From contig JAFQUJ010000006.1 in the NCBI GenBank assembly GCA_017408585.1, positions 18,696 to 82,695 of the forward strand: 64,000 bases of DNA, written 5' to 3'. The notes under the pieces are model-generated. The model worked only from the letters and a program-made list of their open reading frames with translations, did not search any database and had not been told where the DNA came from. Of this stretch, positions 18,401 through 27,400 are shown one piece after another (within the stretch, counting starts at the first letter, position 1; every line of letters begins with the position of its first letter). Position numbers and translations under genes: made by a program. Source of the DNA: Clostridia bacterium. Its GTDB lineage: Bacteria; Bacillota; Clostridia; Oscillospirales; CAG-272.

Positions 18401-19019
18401 TATAATTGAGACAGTAGCAATCGACGCACTCGGCCACGAATTTGATATCAATAACGGAGCATTTGTAAGCGAAATTAAATACGCAGATGGCTTTAATAAG
18501 ACCGGAACAACAAAGACAACCTGTGCTCGTTGCGAGGAAACACAGGATGGCGAATGTGCTCCTATCTTCACAGCAAAGGGATATTCTGTAAACAATGCCG
18601 GTAACAGCCTAAATGGTGGCTATACCGTAGATATTGAACTTCTCAAGGCATATATAGGTGTAAGTGGAAGCATTGAGTTTGGTATTGTAATTGCAAACGC
18701 AAATACCTTTAATGGAAGCTTCTTTGATGGAAGAACGGTTAACAATGCCAAGGCACTTCAGGTAAGCATATCACCTGAATATTCAAACTTTGATTGCTCA
18801 ATTGATTTTGGCACAACATCAAATAGCACTCTTGAGCTTATCATTTGCGCATATGTAATCGACGAAGACGGAAATGCAAGCTTCATTCAGGCAGAAAACG
18901 ATTATGCGCTTGAAGTAACTGTTGGCTCACAACTCTTTACTAAGGTAACTCTTGACCTTGTTGCAACAAATGTTGTCGAGCAACCGGATGCAATCCTTCC
19001 TACAAATGACGAGGAATAA
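15423..19019 (+). CDS. giant secreted Cys-repeat/LRR protein, paralogue A
   Basis: 1198-residue exported protein of unknown function. A signal peptide ends with FASA near residue 25. Residues 27-100 look like an InlB-type beta repeat (YGWFDENGTFYKPG). Residues 100-370 are beta-helix-like, with aromatic and Asn-rich strands. A Cys-pair repeat ending ALGH lies at 372-450. A BspA-like leucine-rich stretch follows at about 500-700. Then five or more Cys-pair repeats of the pattern C-x(7-11)-C-x2-C run from 776 to about 1045. Residues 1000-1198 are almost identical to the end of the paralogue at 24411. There is no LPXTG motif, C-terminal membrane span or SLH domain, so attachment is unclear. Likely a surface or matrix adhesin. 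Confidence 0.8.
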   Translation: MKKTIKLAVVFAIAVLMCMLLAVFASAETYNVKYADIGSGVKNTVKTDEDGKIVLRDTAVTSKEGKVFYGWFDENGTFYKPGTELTLTADTLFREAYAFPVTDLAGLKTYLSSSNGWGLVRLDADLDLSEATGAPGWQAGGGIRVFLDLNGHTINYTGTDNLFSSTRIGLDLLNSSEKEAKIIANNLGSDKAIIAISKHGWGDGKQLGLSVGKNVRLETNGPLFRVGNFFNDGTGGEANECPYIRIWGTVVARTLVDAKTNLTHMADIEIHDVANVTLTGTTWWENPSTKAFNPFASVVIDDGAKITMTNPDFKWFPSVDYVIQVEYNVTGGTFNVKLPDGILKYGYDDVYDASTGLYNVKYVACDLEGSNGEHTFKIQEPFNDMAATCDLSGLHYYRCMCGSAYIDDVAALGHSYTAVTIEKIATATENGIKRVTCENCDDSYTYEYSFDPGDQTITIVVKTDGGNKEITALVKDFYNYTVSEDLSGFVASFDSVKTFADPDNAETTYTIANIVKLVVPAGFTSIKTGAIKNATALEEIVLLDGANLTFASKSIDNCTALKSIVLGDCTVTFSGNTINGNTADLTIDASKANVTTLTSAFEGKSTLKHFVMGTGKSYDFAASTFKTAGIEEFVVPDYATLKAAYGTCFQANNLKYVYIGRGITSIDNIFDQCYYMQTIVLMDVTSITGQYFACLANKGEDVLRIYHHGTSLSTGSNFLYQSHGVILYTNATGWKGSMSSCSATTKTVDGVEISYPAYTIVKGIPHQYIEGGVDATCTAMGSTGYTTDCPCGVVADATYTTYKGVNAGTAVNGTTVTEGSITVGTTTPALGHEFYENNAEKQIIVSQTPATCIKDATITYKCARCDETKTVVQEGTVKGHTPEAEWTVTLEPTCAADGFKQKICTECNTLAEGEVIPAIGHVASGEWVTTVEATCSVGATRVQYCKNEGCGFVALSETTEPNGHTPSTEWTVTVPATCEKAGEKENRCTVCRAIIETVAIDALGHEFDINNGAFVSEIKYADGFNKTGTTKTTCARCEETQDGECAPIFTAKGYSVNNAGNSLNGGYTVDIELLKAYIGVSGSIEFGIVIANANTFNGSFFDGRTVNNAKALQVSISPEYSNFDCSIDFGTTSNSTLELIICAYVIDEDGNASFIQAENDYALEVTVGSQLFTKVTLDLVATNVVEQPDAILPTNDEE
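18419..19018 (+). repeat. 600-bp direct repeat, copy 1
   Basis: The 3' end of the 15423 gene aligns without gaps to 27440-28039 at the end of its paralogue, with only scattered, mostly silent differences, while the upstream parts of the two genes are much more diverged. This suggests recent gene conversion or strong selection on the C-terminal domain. Confidence 0.93.
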
Positions 19020-19048
19020 TATTAAGCTTTTCAAAAACCAAAAGTAAC

Positions 19049-19080
19049 AAAAACGCCACTCAAACGAGTGGCGTTTTTAT
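19049..19080 (+). terminator. terminator after surface protein A
   Basis: Stem AAAACGCCACTC/GAGTGGCGTTTT with a four-base loop and a T tail. Confidence 0.92.
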
Positions 19081-19119
19081 TGATATATACAATTTTATAT
19101 AATAATTTATAATAAATAA

Positions 19120-19148
19120 TTGACATTGCACAAAAATAGTGCTAAAAT
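19120..19148 (+). promoter_or_regulatory. promoter of the lysR-nadK-nfnAB operon
   Basis: TTGACA (19120-19125), 17-base spacer, TAAAAT (19143-19148), with TGC before the -10. It lies about 40 bases before the LysR start. Confidence 0.8.
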
Positions 19149-19190
19149 TACATAAAGCAAAAAAATCTATATCCCGAGGATGGGCAAAAA

Positions 19191-20123
19191 ATGAACACAT
19201 TACATTTGAAGTATGCACTTGAGGTAGCACGCACTAGATCCATTTCGCAAGCAGCGGCAAATCTTTTTATGGCTCAGCCAAATCTAAGTAAGGCAATTCG
19301 TGAGCTGGAGGAATATGTAGGAATAAAAATTTTTGAGCGTAGCTCAAGAGGAGTTGTTCCAACAGAGCAGGGCCTTGAATTTTTAGGCTATGCACAAAGA
19401 GTTTTAGCCGATATTGATAAAATGAAAAGGCTTCGCGATTTCACAAACATTCACCAAACTAACATATCAATCCCTCGTGGAAGCTATATTTCAAAGGCAT
19501 TCGCTGATTTTATAGCAGGACTTGATATGTCAAAGGAAATAAATATAAACCTAAGAGAAACCAACTCAAAGGAAACAATACTTAATGTATCGGAAAATGA
19601 CTATAACATAGGAATAATAAGGTATCAAATTGTAAATGAAACCTATTTTCTTGATTATTTAAAGGAAAAGGGACTCGATTATCGTCCTCTTTGGAGATTT
19701 AAATGCGTCGTTGTTATGAGTCGTGAGCATAGGCTCGCCAAAAAGAAGAAAATCACCTACGAGGAGCTTGTCTCCGACTCGGTCGAAATAGTTCACGGAG
19801 ATAATGTAATTCCATATACGACAAGGACAGCTCCAACACCTAGCGAAAACATTAAAAGACGAATATATGTGTATGAGCGTGGTAGTCAATTCGAGCTTTT
19901 AAGTAATGTAAAAAATCTATATATGTGGGTATCACCCGTTCCCGACCAAACCCTTGAGAGCTTTGGACTTGTCCAAAAGGAATGTGATGTCCCGGATAAT
20001 GAGTTTATAGATCTTGTAATATTCAGAAAGGGCTATAAGATGACCGAGCTGGAGCTTAACTTCTTAAAGCACCTGGAAAGACAAAGAAATATAGTAGAGA
20101 GCTTTTTTGGAAAAGGAGAATAA
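19191..20123 (+). CDS. LysR-family transcriptional regulator
   Basis: 310-residue DNA-binding regulator. The N-terminal winged helix-turn-helix is clear: ARTRSISQAAANLFMAQ followed by PNLSKAIRELEEYVG and FERSSRGVVPTEQG. The rest forms a LysR effector-binding domain. It is the first gene of an operon with NAD kinase (three bases downstream) and NfnAB. LysR proteins usually control neighbouring genes, so it probably regulates this NADPH-supply unit in response to a redox or nucleotide signal; the ligand cannot be read from the sequence. The start is supported by a GAGGATGG site. Confidence 0.9.
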   Translation: MNTLHLKYALEVARTRSISQAAANLFMAQPNLSKAIRELEEYVGIKIFERSSRGVVPTEQGLEFLGYAQRVLADIDKMKRLRDFTNIHQTNISIPRGSYISKAFADFIAGLDMSKEININLRETNSKETILNVSENDYNIGIIRYQIVNETYFLDYLKEKGLDYRPLWRFKCVVVMSREHRLAKKKKITYEELVSDSVEIVHGDNVIPYTTRTAPTPSENIKRRIYVYERGSQFELLSNVKNLYMWVSPVPDQTLESFGLVQKECDVPDNEFIDLVIFRKGYKMTELELNFLKHLERQRNIVESFFGKGE

Positions 20124-20126
20124 GCT

Positions 20127-20960
20127 ATGAAAAGCGTAATAATAGTGCCGAACACTCTAAAGCAAGCTACAATTCAATATGCGCAAGAGCTTCTGAAAAT
20201 TCTTGGTGAGCGAGGAATTGATGCCAAAATTTACAATGATGAAAACGAAGTGCCTGCCTCTGCGTTGGCAATAGTGCTGGGCGGAGACGGAACTATTTTG
20301 AGATCGGCAAAGCGCTTTTATGGGAAGGATATATTGCTTTTTGGCATAAATTTCGGGCATCTGGGATATCTTTCCGCAATTAGTCCTAACGAGGCAATTG
20401 ATGGCATAGAACGCCTAGTGTCAGGCAATTATATAATAGAGCAAAGAACTATGCTCGAGGGTGAAATTATAAGAAATGGTAAGAGTGAGGCGCACTTTAT
20501 CGGCTTAAATGAAGCGTGCGTGTTCCGTTCAAGCTTGATGCATGCCCTTCGCGCAGAGCTTTCGATTAATAAAAAACACACCGAAACCATAATAGGCGAT
20601 GGAGTTGTGATATCAACCCCAACAGGCTCAACTGCATACAATTTGTCGCTTGGTGGTCCGATTTTGACACCAACCTCAAAGAGCATGGTGGTAACGCCAA
20701 TCTCGCCTACATATTTTCCTAAGGCATCTATCGTTATAGATGGTGGCGACGAGGCTGAGGTTTTAATCAGCTTTGAAACTGCAGACGAAAACGGAGCACC
20801 CTGTATCGAAATTGATGGCGAAATAAGATACTCGCTTCAAAACGGAGATGTGATAAAAATCAAACGCTCCGAGCACACAGCACAAATAGTCAAGATAACC
20901 GAAAAGAGCTTCTATCAAATTCTAAGAGAAAAGCTATCTCGTGCATCGCTTGACCAATAA
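20127..20960 (+). CDS. nadK: NAD kinase
   Basis: Cytoplasmic enzyme that phosphorylates NAD+ to NADP+ with ATP or polyphosphate. The 277 residues contain the catalytic VLGGDGTILRSAK, the substrate loop FGINFGHLGYLS, LNEACVFR and the conserved TPTGSTAYNLSLGGP. The ATG is three bases after the LysR stop, with an AAGGAG site inside the end of lysR. Twenty-five bases later comes nfnA. The gene order joins NADP+ formation with its reduction by NfnAB. Confidence 0.96.
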   Translation: MKSVIIVPNTLKQATIQYAQELLKILGERGIDAKIYNDENEVPASALAIVLGGDGTILRSAKRFYGKDILLFGINFGHLGYLSAISPNEAIDGIERLVSGNYIIEQRTMLEGEIIRNGKSEAHFIGLNEACVFRSSLMHALRAELSINKKHTETIIGDGVVISTPTGSTAYNLSLGGPILTPTSKSMVVTPISPTYFPKASIVIDGGDEAEVLISFETADENGAPCIEIDGEIRYSLQNGDVIKIKRSEHTAQIVKITEKSFYQILREKLSRASLDQ

Positions 20961-20985
20961 AATCAATAAACGAAAGTGAACAAAA

Positions 20986-21828
20986 ATGTATAAAATACTT
21001 GAAAAAACACCGTTAAATCCAACCGTTACAAAAATGGTGATTTGCGCCCCCCGTGTCGCTAAAAAGGCACAGGCGGGACAATTTATAATTCTTCGCACCG
21101 ACTCTGAGGGCGAAAGAATACCCCTAACAATCGCTGACTACGATGCCGAAAAGGGCACAGTAACAATAATTTTCCAAATCGTTGGCGCAACCACCGAAAA
21201 GCTAAATCATATGTGCGAGGGAGATTGCCTTAGCGACTTCGTCGGCCCTCTTGGTAGAGCGACTCACACCGAGGGACTAAAAAAGGTCGCAGTTGTTGGT
21301 GGCGGAGTTGGATGCGCAATTGCGTACCCTGTGGCTAAAAAGCTTCACGAAATGGGCGCAGAGGTGCATGTAATCGCAGGATTTAGAAATCGTGAGCTCG
21401 TTATTTTAGAGGACGAATTTAGACGCGCATCAAGCAAGCTCGTGCTTATGACAGACGATGGAAGCGCTGGCAAAAAGGGACTTGTCACCGAGGCGTTAAA
21501 GGAGCTGATTGAGAGTGGCGAGGAATATGAGCAGGTAATCACCATAGGACCACTTCCAATGATGAAATTCGTAGCTCTTTTGACAAAGGAATATGGAATC
21601 AAAACAATCGCATCAATGAACCCAATAATGATAGATGGCACAGGAATGTGCGGTGGCTGTCGCTTAAGTGTAGGTGGAAAAACTGTTTTCGCGTGCGTAG
21701 ATGGCCCTGAATTTGACGCTCACCAAATCGACTTTGACGAGGCGATTGAGCGCTCAAGCATGTACGCCCCATTCGAGCGCAAGGCTCATGAGGACGCATG
21801 CAACCTCTTCAAAAAGGAGGTGGAGTAA
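20986..21828 (+). CDS. nfnA: NfnA: ferredoxin-NADP+ reductase small subunit
   Basis: FNR-like flavoprotein subunit of the NADH-dependent reduced ferredoxin:NADP+ oxidoreductase (NfnAB, formerly called sulfide dehydrogenase). The 280 residues show the FAD-binding RIPLTIADYD, the nucleotide-binding VVGGGVGCAIAYPVAK, and the C-terminal [2Fe-2S] cysteines in GTGMCGGCRLSVGG and FACVDGPEFDAH. The stop shares one base with the start of nfnB, so the subunits are made together. In anaerobes the complex links NADH and ferredoxin oxidation to NADPH formation. The same family includes dihydroorotate dehydrogenase electron-transfer subunits, but the nfnB neighbour decides the call. Confidence 0.9.
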   Translation: MYKILEKTPLNPTVTKMVICAPRVAKKAQAGQFIILRTDSEGERIPLTIADYDAEKGTVTIIFQIVGATTEKLNHMCEGDCLSDFVGPLGRATHTEGLKKVAVVGGGVGCAIAYPVAKKLHEMGAEVHVIAGFRNRELVILEDEFRRASSKLVLMTDDGSAGKKGLVTEALKELIESGEEYEQVITIGPLPMMKFVALLTKEYGIKTIASMNPIMIDGTGMCGGCRLSVGGKTVFACVDGPEFDAHQIDFDEAIERSSMYAPFERKAHEDACNLFKKEVE

Positions 21829-23246
21829 TGCCTAATATGTCTATGAAAAAGAATCCAATGCCAACTCAAGACCCTGTTGTAAGAAGCGCCAACTTTGACG
21901 AGGTAGCGCTCGGTTATACACCCGAGATGGCGATTGACGAGGCGAAAAGATGCTTAAATTGTAAGCATAAGCCTTGTATTAGCGGATGTCCTGTAAAGGT
22001 ACATATTCCGGACTTTATCGCAAGGGTAGCAGAGGGTGACTTTGAGGGCGCATATCAAATAATTGCACTCTCGTCTTCGTTGCCCGCAGTGTGTGGCAGA
22101 GTTTGTCCACAGGAAAGACAATGCGAGAGCAAGTGCGTAAGAGGCGTTAAGGGTGATAGCGTTGCAATTGGACGCCTAGAGCGCTTTGTTGCCGATTACC
22201 ATAATGCAAACACAACGAAATGGCCCGATAAAATAGAGAATAACGGACACAAGGTCGCAGTTATTGGCTCAGGTCCTGCCGGACTTGCTTGCGCGTCCGA
22301 TCTTGTGAAAAAAGGCTATGATGTGACAATTTTTGAGGCTCTACACCTTGCCGGAGGAGTGCTGGTTTACGGAATACCCGAATTCCGCCTTCCCAAGTCC
22401 ATTGTTCAAATGGAAATCGAAGGACTTAAGGCTCTTGGCGTTAAAATCGAAACAAACACAGTCGTGGGAAAAACCGTATCTGTTGATGAATTAATGGATG
22501 ATGAGGGCTTCGAGGCTGTCTTTATCGGCACAGGTGCAGGACTTCCTAAATTTATGAATATTAAGGGCGAAAACCTAAAGGGCGTTTATTCCGCAAACGA
22601 GTTTTTGACAAGAATAAATCTTATGAAGGCGTATCGCAACGATAGCGAAACCCCAATTCAAAGGGCTAAAAGAGTTGCCGTTGTTGGTGGTGGAAATGTT
22701 GCAATGGATGCTGCAAGATGCGCAAGGCGTCTTGGCGCTGAGGTCTATATAGTTTATCGTCGTGGTATGGATGAGCTTCCCGCAAGAAAAGAGGAAATAG
22801 AGCACGCTGAGGAGGAGGGAATTGTTTTTAAAACCCTTACAAATCCAATAGAAATTCTCGGCTACCATAATCCCGATAATAAACGCGATCCTCTCAACGG
22901 AACAGTAACCGCTATGAAATGCGTTGAAATGGAGCTGGGCGAGCCTGATGCGTCAGGCAGACGCAAGCCCGTCGAAAAGCCTAATAGCGAATTTACACTT
23001 GATGTTGATTGCGTTATTATGGCACTCGGTACATCACCCAATCCGCTTATAAAATCAACCACACCAAGCCTCGAAACACAAGCATGGGGTGGAATTGTAG
23101 CTGACGAAAGAGGTCAAACCTCTCGAGAGGGAGTTTTTGCAGGTGGCGACGCGGTAACAGGCTCTGCAACCGTAATTTTGGCAATGGGCGCAGGTAAAGC
23201 ATCTGCTAGCGCAATTGACGAATATATAAAGAGCAAAAATCAATAA
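21828..23246 (+). CDS. nfnB: NfnB: NADP-binding large subunit (GltA-like)
   Basis: 472-residue flavo-iron-sulfur subunit, homologous to the small subunit of NADPH-glutamate synthase and often annotated as GltA. The N-terminal [4Fe-4S] domain has CLNCKHKPCISGCPV and CGRVCPQERQCESKC. Next comes the FAD motif VIGSGPAGLACAS, then an NADP-binding VVGGGNVAMDAARCARR and a final FAD segment with FAGGDAVTGSATV. The ATG at 21828, with AGGAGG seven bases before it, is preferred to an in-frame codon 30 bases upstream. With no glutamate synthase large subunit nearby and nfnA overlapping, electron bifurcation between NADH, ferredoxin and NADP is the likely role. Confidence 0.93.
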   Translation: MPNMSMKKNPMPTQDPVVRSANFDEVALGYTPEMAIDEAKRCLNCKHKPCISGCPVKVHIPDFIARVAEGDFEGAYQIIALSSSLPAVCGRVCPQERQCESKCVRGVKGDSVAIGRLERFVADYHNANTTKWPDKIENNGHKVAVIGSGPAGLACASDLVKKGYDVTIFEALHLAGGVLVYGIPEFRLPKSIVQMEIEGLKALGVKIETNTVVGKTVSVDELMDDEGFEAVFIGTGAGLPKFMNIKGENLKGVYSANEFLTRINLMKAYRNDSETPIQRAKRVAVVGGGNVAMDAARCARRLGAEVYIVYRRGMDELPARKEEIEHAEEEGIVFKTLTNPIEILGYHNPDNKRDPLNGTVTAMKCVEMELGEPDASGRRKPVEKPNSEFTLDVDCVIMALGTSPNPLIKSTTPSLETQAWGGIVADERGQTSREGVFAGGDAVTGSATVILAMGAGKASASAIDEYIKSKNQ

Positions 23247-23251
23247 AAAAC

Positions 23252-23296
23252 AGACACAGGTAAGGAGCTTTTCCCAAATACCTGTGTCTTTTTTAA
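23252..23296 (+). terminator. terminator after nfnB
   Basis: Stem AGACACAGGTA/TACCTGTGTCT with a 16-base loop and six Ts. Confidence 0.88.
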
Positions 23297-23332
23297 TTGT
23301 TACAAAAAATAGGACAATTTGTAGTGAAAATG

Positions 23333-23341
23333 TGATATAAT
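23333..23341 (+). promoter_or_regulatory. extended -10 promoter of the sirtuin gene
   Basis: TGA followed by TATAAT (23336-23341). The -35 is weak, which fits an extended -10 promoter. It lies 34 bases before the start codon. Confidence 0.6.
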
Positions 23342-23375
23342 AAGAATAGAATGATAACACGAAAGGAAAAAATTT

Positions 23376-24101
23376 ATGATAGAGCTTGAACAAATAAAGA
23401 AAATAATAAGCGAAAGCGATAACATCGTCTTTTTTGGTGGCGCAGGAGTTTCAACAGCTAGTGGAATTCCCGATTTTCGAGGAAGTGGTGGACTTTATAC
23501 ACAGGACTACGATGATGTTTTACCGGAGGAGCGCTTGCATATTAGCCACCTTCTTTCTTGCCCCGAGGATTTTTATACATACTATCGCGAGAATATGCTA
23601 TATCTTGATGCCGAGCCGAACAGGGCGCATTATATTCTTGCCGAGCAAGAGAAAAAAGGAAAAATAAAAGCGGTAATAACTCAAAATATTGACGGACTTC
23701 ATCAAATGGCAGGCTCGCTTCGCGTTGTTGAGCTACACGGAAGCACACATAAAAATTATTGTATGAGCTGTGGGCAAGAATATCCACTGGATTACATTTT
23801 AGAGGCAACCTGTGTGCCATTTTGCGAGCATTGTGGTGGAATGGTTCGACCGGATGTAGTTCTGTATGGAGAGGCGTTAAACGCATCAAAGCTCTATTAT
23901 GCCGAAAATCTGATCGCCGAGGCGGATGTGCTGATCGTCGCCGGTTCGTCACTCACCGTCAACCCTGCCGCCTCGCTTGTAGAATGCTTTCAAGGCAAGC
24001 ATCTTATCATAATCAATTATGACTCCACCCCTTATGACGATATGGCGGAGTTCGTTGTAAATGATGATTTAGTAAAAGTCCTTAGATATATTTTTGAATA
24101 A
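23376..24101 (+). CDS. NAD-dependent protein deacylase, Sir2 family
   Basis: 241-residue sirtuin that removes acyl groups from protein lysines and consumes NAD+. All family elements are present: GGAGVSTASGIPDFRG, TQNIDGLHQMAG, the catalytic histidine in ELHGS, a four-cysteine zinc site (CMSCGQ and CEHCGG) and AGSSLTVNPAAS. Its own promoter follows the nfnB terminator, and it ends before another terminator, so it is monocistronic. Its place between NAD(P)-related genes may be chance or may reflect NAD-dependent control. Confidence 0.95.
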   Translation: MIELEQIKKIISESDNIVFFGGAGVSTASGIPDFRGSGGLYTQDYDDVLPEERLHISHLLSCPEDFYTYYRENMLYLDAEPNRAHYILAEQEKKGKIKAVITQNIDGLHQMAGSLRVVELHGSTHKNYCMSCGQEYPLDYILEATCVPFCEHCGGMVRPDVVLYGEALNASKLYYAENLIAEADVLIVAGSSLTVNPAASLVECFQGKHLIIINYDSTPYDDMAEFVVNDDLVKVLRYIFE

Positions 24102-24122
24102 CTAATTAAAAGCCAAAAATCT

Positions 24123-24155
24123 AAAGCCAAGACGAAAAAATCGCCTTGGCTTTTG
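24123..24155 (+). terminator. terminator after sirtuin gene
   Basis: Stem AAAGCCAAG/CTTGGCTTT with inner CGA/TCG pairing and a short T run. The 24156-24303 stretch after it has no gene; parts of it match the upstream region of the 15423 gene (for example AAATTTACATTT at both sites). Confidence 0.75.
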
Positions 24156-24303
24156 GCTTGTAAAAATTTACATTTCGTTCATAATTTGTATAAAATAACC
24201 AAAACTGTTAATGAACTAAAACGCACAAGGCTGAAAAATCAACCACATTCCGCTACTCAAAGTAGGAAGCTCACAAGCTTTTTGTACAAAATAAACAAAA
24301 AAC

Positions 24304-24309
24304 GGGGGG
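24304..24309 (+). repeat. short poly-G tract upstream of paralogue B
   Basis: Six Gs in the motif ACAAAAAACGGGGGG, the same context that carries eleven Gs before paralogue A. The tract ends 18 bases before the -35 box. Confidence 0.8.
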
Positions 24310-24327
24310 CATTGGTTTTTGTGCAAC

Positions 24328-24356
24328 TTGACAAAGTCGCGTGCGTGTGCTATTAT
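24328..24356 (+). promoter_or_regulatory. strong promoter of the 1209-aa surface protein
   Basis: TTGACA (24328-24333), exactly 17 bases, TATTAT (24351-24356). The leader has a small hairpin (ACGGGA/TCCCGT) directly before the AAAGGAG ribosome site. Confidence 0.85.
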
Positions 24357-24410
24357 TAAAATATTATAAAAAACTAAAGCTCACGGGAGCATTCCCGTAA
24401 AGGAGAAAAA

Positions 24411-27400
24411 ATGAAAAGAGCAATTAAGCTAAGCATTGTTTTCGTAATGTCGCTTATACTTTGTATGATTTTTGCAGTAATCGCATCTGCCGAAACTTAC
24501 ACGGTTAAGTATTGCCAAGTAAACGGCACCAGCAAGGCAACTGCGACCACCGATGAAAACGGTAAAATCACGCTAAGAGATACCAGCGTCACCACAACGG
24601 ACGGAAAGGTATTCTACGGTTGGTTCACTTCCGACGGAACTTTTTATAAGCCCGGAGAAGAGGTAACCTTTACCGAAAACACTAATTTGAAAGAGGCGTA
24701 TGCCTACGTAATTAAAAGCGTAGAAGATCTTCAAAAATACGTTAAGTCCGCTTATAGAAACAGTCTTGTTCGCCTTGACGTGGATTTGGAAATCAATTCA
24801 TCTACCGGACTTCCGGGTTGGGAAGCAAACAACGGAACGACCTGTATCTACTTTGACTTAAATGGACATACGATCACCGCAAAGGGAACGGGAGATCTTT
24901 TCAGTGCTACAAGAATGTATATGCAATTCTTTAACTTCGACAGCGAAAACGAGGGAAAGATAATTGCAAATGAATTGAAGTCTACGGACGGTATCTATTC
25001 TTATGGCAAACACGGTTCGGGCGATAGCCAAAGCTACGGAATAGTGGTAGGTAAGAATGTTCGTATCGAAACCACGGGCTCGCTCTTTAAAATTCCTAAC
25101 GATTATTGCACCACGGGTTCAGGCGCGGGATTTACTTGCCCAAATGTTAAAATTTGGGGAACGGTTGTTGCTCACTCTCTTGTAAACTGCAATACCAAGA
25201 GGACAATGCTTTCTAACGTTGACATCTATTCGGGCGCTGACGTTACCCTTACGGGTGATAGCTGGTGGATAAATCCTCGCACGGATTATACAACCTCATT
25301 CGCCGACTTCATGATTGAGCCGGGCGCGAAATTTACAACTACAAACGATAACTTTAATTGGCTACCCTCAAACTCATACTTGAAATACGTTGAATACGAT
25401 GTTAAGGGTGGAACATTTAACGCCAAACTTCCCGACGAATTCTTGAAGGACGGATATGAATCCGTTTACAATGCCGAAACAGGCTATTACACCGTAGAAT
25501 ACGTAGCCTGCACTGTTGAGGGCTCAAACGGTGTTCATAACTATGTAAAAGCCGAGTATTGCGACGGATTAGTTCCTACTTGCACGGAAGACGGACTTGC
25601 TTATTTCCGTTGCGGATGTGGAAGTTACTACGTTGACAACGTGGACGCGCTCGGTCACGATTATAGCATCATTGAAATTGTAACCCCCGCAACCTTAAGC
25701 ACCACTGGTACAAAAAAATATACTTGCGCAAATTGTGGCGACACATATACTCAAGACTATGTAGCTGACGCAACAGACGCTTTGGCAACAATAGTTGTAA
25801 AGGATGAAAACGGAGAAGAAAAAATCGTATCAGTTCCATTTAACAGTCTATTTATTATAACAGCAAATTCCGACGGAAGCGTTACACTAAATGGTATAGC
25901 TGATACAATTGTTGTTTCAGAAACGGAGTCATATACAAAGAATGATATCGTAAAGCTTGAAATTTTCGGTGTTACAATAATAGCAACAGGCGCAATTAAG
26001 GATATGTCCGCACTTACCGAGGTTGTAATCGCCGATGGAACAAAAATCACCTTTGAAACTGCATCATTTGATACCTGCGCAAGCCTTGAAAAGCTTGTTC
26101 TTGGTAATGGAACAATAGCAACCTTCAAGCAGTTTACAGTAAAATCAAGCGTAACAAATACAGCTGATAACGCAGGCAATACGGTTACTACCCCAACCTG
26201 CCCTAACTTTGCAATAATTGATGCAAGAGGCGCAGATGTAACATTTGAAAATCTCGCATTTAGATTTAATGGCGCAATTAAGCATGTGCTTATGAGCGAG
26301 GGTAACACCTATTATTTTGGAAGATTTGCCTTCCATAGATCAGCTCTTGAAGAGGTTATCTTGCCTGATAATTCGACAGTAACCCTTTCTATAAAATCAT
26401 TCGCTGAAACAAAAACATTGAAGTATGTTTATGTCGGTGCAAACTGTCTTACTAACAGAAGTAATGGTAAGATTGCTCTTGGAGATGATAGTAGTAACAC
26501 CTCTGTCTTTGGCGGAAACGCTGTGCTATCTAAGGTTGTACTGATGGATGTTGAATACATCGGCAAATGGACACTTAGCGTTAAAACCTCAGGAGACTAC
26601 GCAGCTAAAAATGACCTATACATTTATTCTCATGCGGATTCGCTAACCTTTAATACAAGCGATTGCTCTATCAATGATAGAAACGCATATAATGTCTTCA
26701 TTTATGCAAATGGCGTAGCTAATACACCTAAAAACTGTCATTATGTAATTTACGCAGGCATTCCACATAAGTATGTGGCAGAGGACTCACAGCCAACCTG
26801 TACATTACCAGGCGTAGCAGGCTATACCATTGATTGCCCATGCGGAGTTATTGAAAACGGAGAATACACAGTAACTGCTTATTCAAGCTACACAGGAGAT
26901 ACAACAGGCGGTACAATCACCATTACAGGTGAAATCATCCCTGCAAACGGGCACGAATTTGATCCGGCAAATGGCGCTACCCTGATATCTCAAACCGAAG
27001 CAAAATGTGGCGAAAAATCAGTAGCTACATATAAGTGTGCAAACTGCGACGAAACCACATCAGTTGAGGTTGGAGAGGCAAAGGAGCATACTGCAGGCGC
27101 AACCACCACAGTCCCCCCAACCTGCACAGTAGATGGTCTTTCACAAATTACCTGCTCACTATGTAATCAGGTAATGAGTGCCGAGGTTATCTCTGCAACA
27201 GGACATACCGCAACAGGTGAATGGGTAGTTATCGAAAATGGCACATGTACTGTTGGACAAACAAGAGTTCAATATTGTAAGAATGATGGCTGTGATGCAG
27301 TGGTGCTTAGCGAAACTGACGAGCCCGTGGGACACACCTCAAATGGCGAGTGGATATATGAGGTAACTCCTGACTGCCTAAATGGCGGAGTAAAGTATCA

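Noticed and set aside
24156-24303. Possible small RNA or gene before paralogue B
   Set aside because: Only partial similarity to the region before paralogue A and no stable structure or frame with a ribosome site.
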